From the NCBI RefSeq assembly GCF_002099425.1, contig NW_018344037.1:10498501-10562500 (forward strand): DNA of 64,000 nt, in the 5' to 3' direction. How positions within the stretch are numbered: position 1 is the first letter of the stretch; the number at the start of each line of letters is the position of its first letter. A model generated the notes under the pieces. That model ran no database searches. It saw only the letters and a program-made list of their open reading frames with translations, and was not told the origin of the DNA. Position numbers and translations under genes: made by a program. The DNA is from Phascolarctos cinereus. Lineage: Eukaryota; Chordata; Mammalia; Diprotodontia; Phascolarctidae. Positions 11,755 to 23,150 of the stretch are shown here, in pieces.

Positions 11755-11915
11755 TTTTACAGTATACTATGTTAGATGCCAGTAGTATTATCCTGATTTT
11801 AATGAAAAGAAATAGTTGAGGGAGATAGAGATATATGCAAAGTCATGTGGCCAAAAAGTGATAAAATCCAGTCTTAAATAATGAATTTATAAATCCTTGT
11901 CCAGTCTAAAGTTTT
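11755..11915 (-). mobile_element. Possible MIR-like SINE relic
   Basis: The order 'agtagtattatcctgatttt', then 'gaaatagttgagggagatag', then 'gcaaagtcatgtggccaaaa' matches a reversed MIR ('attattatccccattt', 'gaaactgaggca', 'caaggtcacacagctagtaa') with many differences. Confidence 0.5.
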
Positions 11916-12295
11916 TGATCTTTTGGTAAAAACAAAAACAAAAACAAAATATTCATGTAGTGATAATAAAAATGGACAGGTAAATGCAAGGGTATATCTG
12001 GAGATCAATGAGAAAGGAGGGACTAAGTGAGCAATTAGATTTAATTAGGTAGCTTTGCTGATAATTAAATTTCTACTTTCGTATTAACTTGAGTTGGGGT
12101 TAAGGCAAACAAGACTAGGCTACCTAAAAGCAAAGTAAGGAGAAGAAATAGTGTTGACCTTTCCAGCTGGATGTGAAGGAAGCATTTTAAAGTCAATATG
12201 CTCAAAACTAATTAATTCTGTACCAAAACTTACCTTATCTCTAAACTTCTATATTTATGTTGTGAGTACTACTAGGCATCCAGATTTGAAAACAG
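11916..12295. other. Unassigned sequence
   Basis: Nothing recognisable apart from a short (caaaaa)n run near 11,932-11,948. Confidence 0.5.
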
Positions 12296-12297
12296 AA

Positions 12298-12440
12298 TAA
12301 GGCTGAAAAATTATTTCACCCCATCCTTTTGGGGGATCTGTTGCTTCTGGAATTATTTTATGGCATTATTTAAAGGTGTTCAGAAGGGTTTGGGGAGAGC
12401 TCAGGAAAGTCACAGTCTTTTCTCCACCATCTTCACTCTA
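12298..12440 (-). mobile_element. Isolated 5' end of an L1/HAL1 element
   Basis: About 140 bp matches the extreme 5' end of copies B and C, including 'ttatttcaccccatcctttt', 'ggggagagctcaggaaagtc' and the terminal 'tccaccatctt'. The rest of the element (ORF1, 3' end, poly(A)) is absent on either side. LINE fragments usually lose 5' ends, so a 5'-only remnant is unusual. Confidence 0.8.
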
Positions 12441-12449
12441 CCTCTATCA

Positions 12450-12960
12450 GCTTCTTTAAATTCACATGATAGTCATTTCAATTTAGACTTTCATCACTTT
12501 TAAGCACAAATATCACAATACTCTCCCTGTTTCCCGTTTCTGCCATCTCCCATCCATCCCTCACAGGGATACCAAAAAGATATTCCAGAGTACAAATCTG
12601 ATAAAGATAACACTCCCTCCACCACCACCACCCCCACACTCAAGAAGCTTTCTATTACTTCAAGAATAAAATGCAAACATATTCCTCTATTTGTCTATTG
12701 AAGTATTTCTCAATCGGACTTCACCTAAGATAACAGACTAATTTTGTATTGCTCTCCCTCATACAATTTTCAGGCACACTTGCCTATTTGCTGATCCTTT
12801 TGATTTTCCATCTAGCACCTTTATGGGTTTACACAACCAATGTACCATTTCAGGAATGATTTCCCTTGATCTCTTGGTATTCTTTACTTCCTTCAAAGCA
12901 CAGTTCAAGTGACATTTCCAACATAAGAGATTTTCTAATTCCTCAATTATTATCAACAAC
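12450..12960 (+). mobile_element. L2 LINE 3' region fragment
   Basis: The plus strand resembles the L2 C-terminal coding and 3' region: 'acttcaagaataaaatgcaa' early, 'ccttcaaagcacagttcaag' late. The second, longer plus-strand L2 at 34.6-35.9 kb shares this order. Diverged and frameshifted. Confidence 0.65.
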
Positions 12961-12964
12961 AATA

Positions 12965-13220
12965 GGCTAGTATTTATGTAGTGCTTTAAGGTATGAAGAT
13001 GATTATAATATGATATTTCATTTGATCCTCACAATCAAATGTGAGATAGGTACTATTATTCTCCCAATGTTATAGATTAGCAAATTGATGCTGAATGAAT
13101 TTAAATAATTTGCCCAGGGTCTTATAGCTAGTAATTGAAGCAGGATATAAATTCATGTTATATTGATCTCTAAATCTAGTGTTCTTAAACATTCTACTAG
13201 CTAGCTGCCTCTTAGTGCTC
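12965..13220 (-). mobile_element. MIR-family SINE
   Basis: A clear reversed MIR: 'tttcatttgatcctcacaat', 'gagataggtactattattct', 'aatttgcccagggtcttata', ending 'ctagctagctgcctctta', the complement of the marsupial SINE 5' end. About 255 bp. Confidence 0.85.
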
Positions 13221-13981
13221 CTACCCCCAAATTATTTCATAAATATTTTAGAATATGTTGTTGTTGTTGTTAGGCCTGGGATTCCATTAGTATGGATAAT
13301 TTCTGAGGACAAAAGTTCCTCTACCAATAAATATTGCCAGCATTTCTGAAAGTCATAGTCACAGAAAGTGGCTTAAGGCTTTAAATACTTATGAGACATA
13401 CCCAGGCTGACAAAGTAAGTGTGTGACCAAGGCAGATTTTTAACTCAGGCATTGCTGCCTTTTTTTTTTCTTTGTACATTAAATGTTAAAATTAGGGGCA
13501 GAGACAAGATGGTGGAGTAAAAGCAGTGACTTGCTTGAGCTGTCCCCCAAACCCATCCAAATACCTATAAAAATGGCTCTAAACAAATTCTAAAGCAGCA
13601 GAACCCACAAAAAGACAGAGTGAAACATTTCCAGCTCAAGACAACCTGGATGGTTGATAGGAAAGGTCTATTGTGCAGGGTGGGGAGAGGAATGCAGTTT
13701 GGCATGGGTACTCAGGCAAAACAGGCCCCAGCCAACCTGGAGGAGACTTTGGAGGACTAAATAATGGGCAGCTGTGGTGGTTTCCAGACTTCCAAACCCA
13801 CAAATGCCAAAGACAACTCAGAAGGTCAGTGGCAAAAGTCAGTGACTTTGGTGAGAGAAGCATGATCCCAGCTTCAGTCCCAGCTTGTGGCCTTGGGGCA
13901 GTGGCTGCTTCCAGAGCTTCCTGCCCACAGGCTGAGGGGGAATCAAGTGGTTGATCAGAGGGGGATTGTAGGAAACTGAGA

Positions 13982-14858
13982 GTGATGCAAGAAAATCATG
14001 AAAAACAAGTCAACAGCTTGATAAAGGAGACCTCAAAAAATACTGAAAAGAATAACATCTTAAAATAACCTAACCCAAATGGCAAATCAGGTCCAAAAAG
14101 CCAATGAGGAGAAGAATGCTCTAAAAAGCAAAATTGGCCAAATGGAAAAGGAAGTCCAAAAGCTTACTGAAGAAAATACTTTCTTAAAAATTAGAAAGGA
14201 ACAATTGGAAGCCAGTGATTTTATGAGAACTCAAGACACTGTAAAACAAATCCAAAAGAATGAAAAAATAGAAAATCATGTGAAATATCTCATTGGAAAA
14301 ACAATTAACCTGGAAAATAGATCCAGGAGAGAGAATTTAAAAATTGTTGTACTATCTGAAAGCCATGATAAAAAAAAAGAGCCTAGACATCATATTTCAA
14401 GAAATTATCAAGGAAAACTGCCCTGATATTTTAGAATTGGAGGGCAAAATAGAAATAGAAAGAATTCCACCCATCACCTACTAAAAGAGATCCCCAAAGG
14501 AAAACTCCTAAGAATATTGTAGCCAAATTCCAGATTTCCCAGGTTAAGGGGGAAATATTGCAAGCATCCAGAAAGAAACAATTCAAGTACTGTGGAAACA
14601 AAATCAGGATAACACAAGATTTAGCAGCTTCTACATTAAGTACTGCAAGGCATGGAAAATAATGCTCCAGAGGGCAAAGGAGATAAGATTACAACCAAGA
14701 ATCACCTACCCACCAAAATAAGCATTATCCTTCTGGGGGAAAAATTGTCATTCAGTGAAATAGAGGACTTTCAAGCATTATTGATGAAAAGACCAGAGTT
14801 GAATAGAAAATTTGACTTCCAAATACAAGACTCAAGTGAAACAAGAAGAGGTAAATAA
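13982..14858 (+). pseudogene. HAL1 ORF1 relic, copy D (N-terminus absent)
   Basis: Begins at the codons for RVMQENHEKQVNSL, about 70 codons into the normal ORF1. One open stretch (14,079-14,426) gives the coiled coil (KNALKSKIGQMEKEVQKLTE), FMRTQDTVKQIQKNEK and the RRM entry RRENLKIVVLSES. A later one (14,652-14,858) gives the C-terminal domain with TTKNHLPTKISIILL and ELNRKFDFQIQD. The pieces are in different frames with stops between them. Even unbroken, it would lack the start codon and N-terminal region. Confidence 0.82.
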
Positions 14859-14980
14859 GAAAGAGAAATCATAAGGGACTTATTAAGGTTAAAATGTTTA
14901 CATTCCTGTATGGAAAGATAATATTTGTAACTCATGAGACCTGTATCAGTTTCAGGGTAGTTGGAGGGAAAAATTGCTTA

Positions 14981-15070
14981 CATAGATAGATAGATAGATA
15001 GATACATACATACATACATACATACATACATACATACATACATACATAGATACATAGGTAGATAGATAAC
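14981..15070 (+). repeat. (GATA)n(CATA)n microsatellite inside copy D
   Basis: About 22 tetranucleotide units, first tagata, then tacata, then back to gata. It lies in the HAL1 spacer just after ORF1, homologous in position to the repeats at 5.5 kb and 47.7 kb. Confidence 0.95.
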
Positions 15071-15924
15071 ATAGTGTGAGTTGAAGATTAAGTGGTGATA
15101 TCTGGAGAATAAATTAATGGATGGGAGAGGAGAAAGGGAGAGGTAGAATGGGGTAAATTATCTCACATGAAACATAGAAGAAAAGGCTTTGACAGTGGAG
15201 GGGAAACGGGGGAAGGTGAGAGGAAATGAGTGAATCTTATTCTCATCTTATTTGGCTTAAGGAGGAAATAACATACACACTCAATTGGGTATGGAAATCT
15301 ATCTTACCCTACAGGAAAAGGGGGGGGAGACAAGAGAGCAGGGGGATGATAGAGAGAGCGCAGTTGGGGGAGGTAATCAGAAGCAAACACTTCCAAGGAG
15401 AGAGAATAGAATAAATGGGGGGCGGGATAGGATGAAGGAAAATACACTTAGTTTTTCACAACATGACTACTATGGAAGTGTTTTGCACTTCTACACATGT
15501 ATAACCTGTATTGAATTGCTTGCCTTCTCAATAAAGGTGTGTGGGGAGGGAGGAAGGGAGAAAATTTGGAATCCAAAGCTTTAAAAACAAATGTTAAAAA
15601 AATTGTTTTCACACACAACTGAGAAATAAGATATACAGAAAATGTGGTATAGAAATCTATCTTGCCCTACATGAAAATTGAAGGGGAAGGGGATAAGAGA
15701 AAGGGGGAGAGGCAGAAGGGAGGGCTGATTAGGGGAAGTGGTATTCAGAATGCATGCTATCTTGAGGTGGGTGGAGGGACAAGATGGGGAGAGAATTTGG
15801 AACTCAAAATCTTGTGGAAGTGAATGTTGAAAACTAAAAATAAATAAATTAATAAATAAAAACTAGAAAAAATGTTAAAATTGGAAGTATAGTAATTAAT
15901 GTGTCAAAAATAATGTAGGGATGA

Positions 15925-16080
15925 GTCACTATGGGAGTGTTTTCTGCCCTTTACAACATTTTTGTCAATGGTTTTGATGAAAGCATAGAGTGTCTGCTTG
16001 TCGTATAAATAGGATACATAAAATTTAACATGATGTCTAGTGTGTTGTACTACTGGTCAAGGTCCAAAGAGGATCCCAAT
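15925..16080 (+). mobile_element. CR1/L3-clade LINE reverse-transcriptase fragment
   Basis: One plus-strand frame near 15,960-16,010 reads FVNGFDESIECLLVV, close to the CR1 family block F-I-N-D-L-D-E-G-I-E that precedes the catalytic FADD motif of the reverse transcriptase. A stop follows and the FADD itself is not preserved. Very old and short. Confidence 0.6.
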
Positions 16081-16242
16081 AGTAAAAAATTATTTTCTTA
16101 AATGAAATACTAATTTCCAGAATATTAATACTAAAATATACCTTGTTTTCATAGAGAGATTGTAAGATAATACAAGCATAGTATGGCTTTTGCTGTTAGA
16201 CATGGTCACTGCTTAACTATTATTATTATTATTTTTTTTTTT

Positions 16243-16480
16243 ATGGGGTGTTTTATTGGGTTTATTGGGAAATCAAAGCTTTTTTCATAAAACATAACTT
16301 TATTAAGAATAAAAGGATGTATATGAGACTAGGAGACCATTTTGGGATACAGAAGTCAATAAGTCACAGGTGTTTAATGCTACTTATCAATAAATTCTAT
16401 CTATTTCTTTAACAAAGACCAATCTTACTAGTTTTGTTAGTATTTTTCCTTCTTTTGTCAGAATATTTTTCTTTTTTCTT
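16243..16480 (-). other. Possible 3' transduction carried by L1 copy F
   Basis: On the minus strand, the L1 F 3' end finishes in an A-rich stretch (about 16,480-16,505), but the element does not stop there. About 235 bp of non-L1 sequence follows, with AATAAA at about 16,261-16,266 and 16,252-16,257 (and another near 16,300), then a run of 11 A's (16,232-16,242). This is the layout expected when transcription reads through the weak L1 signal to a downstream one and both are inserted together. A separate small processed retrocopy is the alternative. Confidence 0.5.
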
Positions 16481-16896
16481 TTGTATTTATTTAGTATTAT
16501 ATTTTCCCCAGTTACATGTAAAAACAATTTTAAAACTATTTTTACTTTTCAACATTCACTTCTAAAAGCCTTTGAGTTTTAAATTTTCTTCCCCTCCCTC
16601 TTCACCTTTCTCCCCAAGATGGCCTGCAATCTGATATAGACTCCACATGTGCATTCCTATTAAACATATTTTCACAATAGTCATGTTGTAAAGAATAATT
16701 AAGACCAATAGGAGGAAACACAAGAAAGAAGAAACAAAACAAAACAAAACAAAAAAAGAAGAAAAAAAAGAGCAAATAGTATACGTTGATCTACATTCAG
16801 ACTCCATAGTTCTTTTTTGGATAATGAAAAAACTTTCCATTATGAGACTTTTGGAGATATCTTAGATTCTTGCATTGCTGAGAAGAGCTAAGTCTA

Positions 16897-19800
16897 TCAA
16901 AGTCTTTCATCGTACAATGTGGTTGTTACTGTGTACAATGTTCTCCTGCTTCTGCTCACTTCACTCGGCATCACTTCATACAAGTCTTTCCTGGTTTTCC
17001 TGAAGTCCAATTGTTCATCATTGTTATAGCACAATAGCATTCCATTACATTCATATATATATTCATAATGGCTTGTTCAGCCATTCCCCAATTGATGGAC
17101 AGCCTCTCAATTGCCAATTTTTTTGCTACCACACAAAGAGCTGCTTTAAATATTTTTGTTAATGTTAATCCTGTTCAAATTTTTATGCTTTCTTTGAGAT
17201 ACAGACTGAGAAGAACAGACTAAGAATTTGTATTGCTGGGTCAGAGTGTATGCACAGTTTTATAGGCCTTTGGATATAGTTCCAAATTGATGTCTAAAAT
17301 GGTTAGATCAGTTCACAACTCCACCAAAAATGCATTAGTGTTGCAATTTTCCCACAACTTCTCCAACATTTATTATTTTCCTTTGTTGTCATGTTACCCA
17401 GTCTGAAAGTTGTGATGTGGTTCCTCAGAGTCATTTGGATTTTCATTTCTCTAATCAATGGTAATTAAGAGTATTTTTCATATATATAGATAGATATTTT
17501 ATTTCTTCATCTGAAAACTGCTCGTTCATATCTTTTGACCATTTATCAAGTGGGGAATGACTTGTATTCTTATACGTTTCAATCAGTTCTCTATATATTT
17601 TAGAAATCAGAGACATTGGTTGTAAAAATTCTTTCCTAGTTTTCTGCTTCCCTCCTAATCTTGGTTGCATTGGCTTCATTTGTGCAAAAGCTTTTCAATT
17701 TGATGTAATCAAAATTACCCATTTTGTATTTCATAATGTTCTCTATCTATTGTTTAGTCATAATTTCTTCTGTTCATCATAAATATGACAGTTAAACTAT
17801 TTCTCACTCTACCAGTTTGCTTATAGTATCAGCCTTTACATCTAAATCATGAATGAACCCATTTTGACTTTATTTTGGTATATGGTGTAAGATTTTGGTC
17901 TATGCCTAGTGTACTCTTTTCTAGTTTCCTACCAATTTTTGCCAAATACTGAGTAATTATTCCAGAAGCATGGGTCTTTGGGTTTATCAAATAGTAGATT
18001 ACTATAGTTATTGACAACTGTGTTTTGTGTACCTAACCTAATCCATTAATTTATCCCTCTATTCCTTAACCAGTACCAAATGATTTTGATTGCTGCTTTA
18101 TATTACAATTTAAGATCTGTTATGGCTAGTCCACCTTCCTTACCATTTTTTTTCATTAGTTCCCTTGATATTCTGGACCTTTTGTTCTTCCAGATAAATC
18201 TTATCATTTTTTTTTCTATTATAAAACATTTTTTGTAGATTGATTGGTATGGCACTGAATAAGTAAATTAATTTAGGTAGAATTGTCATTTTTATTATAT
18301 TAGCTTGGCCGACCCATGAGCAATTGATGCTTTTCCAATTATTTGGATCTTAATTTATTTGTGTGAAAAGCATTTTGTAATTGTGTTCATATAGTTCCAG
18401 GGTTTGTTTGTGGCAGGTAGACTCCTAAATATTTTATAATGCCTACAGTAAGTTTAAATGGAATTTCTCTTTCTGGCTCTTGCTGTTGGGTTTTGTTAGT
18501 AACATACAGAAATGTCAATGATTTGTATGGGTTAATTTTATAGTCTGCAACTTTGTTGAAGTTTTTTATTGTTTCAATAGTTTTGACTTGATTCTCTAGG
18601 ATTCTCTAAGTTTATCATCATATGATCTGCAGAGTAATAACTTTGTTTCTTCTTCGTCTATTCTAATACTTTCATTTTTTTCTTTTCTTATTCCTAAATC
18701 TAACATTTCTAGTACCATATTGAACAACAGTGGTGATAATGGACATCCTTATTTGTCTCCTGAACTTATTGGAAATGCTTCTAGTTTATCCCCATTACAT
18801 ATAATGCCTGCTGAAGGCTTTAGGTATATGCTACCTGTCATTTTAAGGAAGACTCCATTTGTTCCTATGCTCTCTAGTGTTTTTAATAAGAATGGGTGTT
18901 GTATTTTGTCAAAAGTTTTCTCTGTGTTTGTTGAGATAATCATGAGGTTTCTTTCAGTTTTGCTGTTGACATGATCAATTATGCTGATAGTTTTCTTAAT
19001 ATTGAACCAGCCCTGCATTCCTGGTATAAATCCTACCTGGTCACAGTGTATTATTCTAGTGATAAGTTGCTGTAATCTTTTTGCTAATGTTTTATTCTAA
19101 AATTTTACATGTATATTCATTAGGGAAATTGGTCTATAATTTTCTTTCTCTGTTTTAACTCTTTATGGTTTAGGTATCGGCACCATATTTGTATCATAAA
19201 AAAAGAATTTGGTAAGACTCCTTCACCTATTTTCCCAAGTAATCTACATAGTGTTGTAATTAATTGTTCTTTAAATGTTTGATAGAATTTACTTGTAAAT
19301 ACATCTGGCCCTGGAGATTTTTTTCCCAAGGAGTTCATCAGTGGTTTGTTCAATTTCTTTTTTTCTGAGATGGAGTTATTTAAGTATTTTACTTCCTCTT
19401 CTGTTAATCTGGATAATTTATACTTTTGTAAATATCCATCCATTTCACTAAATTGTCAAATTTATTGGCATACAGTTGGGCAAAATACTTCCTGATTATT
19501 GTTGTATTTCCTCTTTATTGGTGGTGAACTCATCCTTTTCAGTTTTGATACTCATAATTTGGTTTTCTTTCTTTTCTTTTAAATTAAATTACCAAAAGTT
19601 TATCTATTTTATTGTTTTTTTCTATAAAACCAGCTTTTAGTTTTATTTATTATTTCAGTAGTTTTCTTAATTTCATTTTTATTAAGCTTTCCTTTGGTTT
19701 TCAGAAATTCTAATTTGGTATTTAATTGGGGATTTTTAATGTGTTCTTTTTCTAGCTTTTTTAGTTGCATGCCCAATTAATTAATCACGTTCTCTATTTT

Positions 19801-20728
19801 ATTCATGTAACTAGTTAGAGATATAAAACTGTCCCCTAAGAACTGCTTTTGCTGCATCCCATAAGTTTTGGTATGATGTCTCATTATTGCCATTCTTTTG
19901 AATGAAGATATTGTTTCAATGATTTGTTGTTTGAACCAATAATTCTTTGGGATTAGATTATTTAGTTTCCAATTAATTTTTAGTCTATCTTTCCCTGTTT
20001 CTTTATTACATACAATTTTTATTGCATAATTATCTGAAAATGATGCTTTAAATATGTCTGCCTTTCTGCATTGTATTGTGAGAATTTTATGCCCTAGTAT
20101 ATGGTCAGTTCTTGTGTAAGTGCCAAGTACTGCTGAGGAAAAAGATTATATTCCTTCCTATCCCCATTCAATTTTCTCCTGAGGTCGACCACATCTAACT
20201 TTTCTAAAATTCTATTCACCTTCTTAACTTCTTTCTTATTTTTTTTCTGGTTAGTTTTATCTAGTTCAGAGAGGGGGAAGTTGAGGTTCCCCACTAGTAT
20301 GGTTTTGCTGTCCATTTCTTCCTGTAAATCCCTGAACTTCTCCTCTAAGAATCTGGATGCTATACTGCTTGGGGCATATATGCTTAGTAATGATATTACT
20401 TAATTGTCTATGGTGTCTTTTAGCAAGACGCAGTTTCCTCCCTTATCTCTTTTTATAAGATCTATTTTTGCTTTTGCTCTGTCTGAGATCAGGATTGCTG
20501 ACCCTGCTTTTTGTATTTTTTATTTTTACTTCAGCTGAAGCATAATATATTCTGCATCAGCCTTTTACCTTTACCCTGCTTGTGTTCCTCCCTTTTCAAA
20601 TGTGTTCCTGTAAACCACATATTGTTGGATTATGGTTTTAATCCATTCTGCTATCTGCTTCCATTTTATGGAGAGTTCATCCCATTCACATTCACAGTTG
20701 TAATTGCTATCTGTGTTTTTATCGCCAT
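16897..20728 (-). pseudogene. L1 ORF2 relic (endonuclease-reverse transcriptase), copy F
   Basis: ORF2 encodes an APE-type endonuclease, a reverse transcriptase and a Cys-rich C-terminus. The start at 20,728 reads MAIKTQIAITTVNVNGMNSP, the typical endonuclease N-terminus. AILISDRAKAKIDLIKRDK (about 20,500) and LVGNLNFPLSELDK (about 20,290-20,240) continue the endonuclease. [19 protein letters not shown] (about 19,330-19,280) and [19 protein letters not shown] (about 18,940-18,880) are reverse-transcriptase blocks. The catalytic F-A-D-D position (about 18,635) reads Y-S-A-D-H, so even that frame would be dead. The end, TLYTVTTTLYDERL plus stop at 16,897-16,899, gives about 1,277 codons, the normal length. 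Many stops and frameshifts are present. Confidence 0.9.
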
Positions 20729-21249
20729 CTTTTCCCCTCCTCCTCCATTTATTATTTTTTTCTTTCTCCCTATCTCTCTTTCCTTCCTCACTAGAGTTTT
20801 GCTTTTGACCACCACTTCCCTCAATGTGCTCTCCCTTCTCTCCCCTCCCTTCCCTTTTCTTCCCACTTTCCCCTCCTTCTGCCTGTGTGACAAGTTAGAT
20901 TTCTGTACTTGAGTATGTTATTCCCTCCTTGAGCCAGATCTGCTGAGACTAAAGTTCAGACAATGCTCATCTCCCTCTCTTCTTTCCCTCTATTGTAATG
21001 TCTTTGTACCTCTTCATCTGATGTAATTTACCCTTTTCTGACTCCTCCTTTCCTCTTCTCCGATTACAATTCCTTTTCACCACTTCATTAGGTCTTTATC
21101 ATCACATCACAGTCAACTTAAACTCATACCCTCTGTCTATATACCTATATCTATTTCTAAATATCTTCTAAATGTTGTAAGAAAGATATGGTTTTCAAGA
21201 GTTATAAGTATCATCTTCCCATATAGGGATGTAAACAGTTTACATTTAT

Positions 21250-22252
21250 TGAATAGTATGCTATTTTTTCTTTTTCCTGTTTTTTTTTTATCCATCTTTT
21301 GAGTTTTGTATTTGAAGATCAAATTTTCCACTGAGCTCTGGTCTTTTCATCAGGAAAACCTAGAAGTCTCCTATTTCATTGAATATCCATCTCCTCCCTT
21401 GAAAAATTATGCTCAGTTTTGTGGATATTTGATCCTTGCTTGTAATCCAAGTTCCTTTTCCTTATGGAATATCATATCCCAAGCCCTCCAATTTTTAATG
21501 TAGAAGCTGCAAGGCACTGCACAATATTTCAATTGCTTCTTTCTAGCTGCATGCAGGATTTTCTCTTTGATCTGATAATTCTGGAATTTGTCTACAATAT
21601 TCCTTGGCTTCAATTTGGGATCTCTTTAAGTGGTAGATTCTTTCAAGGACTATTTTACCTGCTGGTTCTAGGGCCTTAGGGCACTTGTCCTTGATCTCCT
21701 GAAAGGTGATGTCCAGCCTCTTTTATTCATCATGATTTCTAGGTAGACCAATAATTCTTAAGTTATCTCTCCTGCATCTATTTTCCAGGTGAGTAATTTT
21801 TCTGATGAGGTATTTTCTCCTATTTTTCTTTCTTTCTTTTGATATTTGACTGATTCTTGATGTCTCATAGAGTCATTAGATTCCAATTGCCCTATTCTGA
21901 TTTTTAATTAATTGTTTTCTTCAATTAGCTTTTGTACCTCCTTTTCCATTTGGCCCACTTTACTTTTTAGGGTGTTGTACTTTCAGTGTACTTTCCCCCT
22001 CATTTTATCAACTGTATTTTTTAAAGGAATTGTTCAGTTTTTCTGCTATCTCCCTTATTTGACTTTAAAAATACACTCTTGAGTTCTTCCAAGAAGGCTT
22101 TTTGGGCTTAAGACCAGTTCATATTCCCCTCTGAGGTTTCAGATGTGGGTATATTGATGATGTTTTCCTCTCCTGAATTTATGTTTTGACCTTCCCTGTC
22201 ACCAAGATACTTTTCTATGGGTCATTGTTTTCCTATGTTGCTTCTTGCTCAT
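21250..22252 (-). pseudogene. L1 ORF1 relic, copy F
   Basis: The start is placed at 22,252 (MSKKQHRKTMTHRK), matching the MSKQQ-type starts of copies A and B. The C-terminal domain is recognisable in separate frames at 21,613-21,413 (KPRNIVDKFQNYQIKEK, RAWDMIFHKEKELGLQARI) and just after 21,331 (LIFKYKTQKMDKKKTGKRK). The coiled coil between 21,870 and 22,080 is more eroded than in C, D or E. The length of about 334 codons fits L1 ORF1. Multiple stops. Confidence 0.82.
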
Positions 22253-22603
22253 GTTATTTGCCTTTTTCTGGCTTTTAAAGTTGATCTCTGCTTCTGGGAC
22301 ACAGGGGGCACTGTCTAAGCCTTCTTGTTCTGGGGGCTAGGGGCCTGGTTACTGGTTTGCTGAGGTGGGGCTTGCCACTGATTTGCTTGGATGCTTCCCT
22401 TCATGTACTAGTCCCCTTTCAGCCATGCAAGAAGTAACTTTCCTATTAATCCTCTAGCCTCAGGAGCTAAAAGACTGCAGCCTAGTCTTTCTGCTGACTC
22501 TACTCTTTAAGGATTTTTCCTGAGGCAATATTCTCTGGGTTTTTCAAGGTCAACAAGGGAGGGTGAGAGTGACTTACTGCTTACTCTTCTGTCTTGGCTC
22601 CTT

Positions 22604-23150
22604 GAGGTTGAAATAGGTAACTTTCAAACATTCACCCTGTGGGCTAATAGCTGCAGGATCAGCTGTAGCCACTGCTGCCACTGCTACTACTGCTGATTCA
22701 ATCACTCCCAAGGCCTGTTCCTGGTTTGCTTGAGCAGGAGCTATATTAGCATGTCCTGCAGCTCTGTGCTGGACTGCATTTTTCTCTCACCCAATTCTGG
22801 CAAACCCTCCCGCTGACCTTCTAAGATGTGTCTGGTGTTTGTGGGGCTGAGAAGACTGGAAACCACCACTGCTGCTGGTGATTCAGTCCCCTGAGGCCTG
22901 CTTCACCTTTGCTTAAGCAGGGTCTGTGCTGCACCCTGCATGTTGGACACTCCTCTCTTATTATGCTGGTGCAACAGACTTCTCTTGTCCACCTTCCAAG
23001 CTGTCTTGGGGTGGAAATCTGCCTCCCTATGTCTCTCTGTGGTTTCTGCCACTCTAGAATTTTTTTCAGAATCACTTTTTAGAGGTATTTGAAGAGATTT
23101 TGGGAGAGCTCAGGTGAGTCCCTGCTTTTAGTCTGCCATTTTGGCTCCAG
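22604..23150 (-). mobile_element. HAL1-type 5' UTR module upstream of L1 F (module G)
   Basis: Directly 5' of L1 F lies about 545 bp that aligns with the 5' UTR of copy C (7,210-7,665): shared blocks include 'ctgaccttctaa', 'gaagactggaaaccaccact', 'gtcttggggtggaaatctgc' and the terminal 'gccattttggctc'. It stops on its 3' side near the position of the splice donor inferred in copy C. No ORF1 or 3' part of this HAL1 is found on the far side of F, so it is not a simple host element split by F. It may be a chimeric 5' end or the residue of a rearranged nested insertion. Confidence 0.75.

Larger units (their letters stand above)
13494..15869 (+). mobile_element. ORF1-only L1 relative (HAL1-type) missing an internal segment, copy D
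   Basis: An exact 13-mer, aaatgttaaaatt, flanks it at 13,481-13,493 and 15,870-15,882. The 5' end begins ggggcagagacaagatggtg, and the 3' end is an A-rich tail after 'gttgaaaactaaaaataa'. The 5' UTR (13,494-13,971) joins directly to ORF1 at about codon 70. The missing part corresponds to 562 bp of copy C bounded by GT and AG, so this looks like a copy of a spliced RNA. The 3' part carries the same doubled module as copies C and E. The fresh target duplication makes post-insertion deletion less likely but does not exclude it. Confidence 0.88.
16481..22603 (-). mobile_element. Nearly full-length L1, copy F
   Basis: On the minus strand it runs from the L1-type 5' end (near 22,600, 'gagccaagacagaagagtaa') through a short 5' UTR, ORF1 (about 22,252-21,250), a pyrimidine/purine-biased spacer (about 21,250-20,729), ORF2 (20,728-16,897) and the 3' UTR to about 16,481. 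This is the only copy here with a complete two-ORF layout of roughly 6.1 kb. Both ORFs are broken by many stops and frame changes, so it is inactive. No matching target duplication is visible. It is preceded by an extra HAL1-type 5' module (G) and may be followed by a transduced segment. Confidence 0.9.

Noticed and set aside
20511-20912. A 133-codon plus-strand frame rich in Phe, Leu and Pro that resembles membrane segments
   Set aside because: It is antisense to the L1 F spacer and ORF2 start; the pyrimidine-rich strand gives hydrophobic translations by chance.
16562-23150. A functional, mobile L1
   Set aside because: Both ORFs have many stops and frame changes, and the polymerase motif is altered to Y-S-A-D-H.
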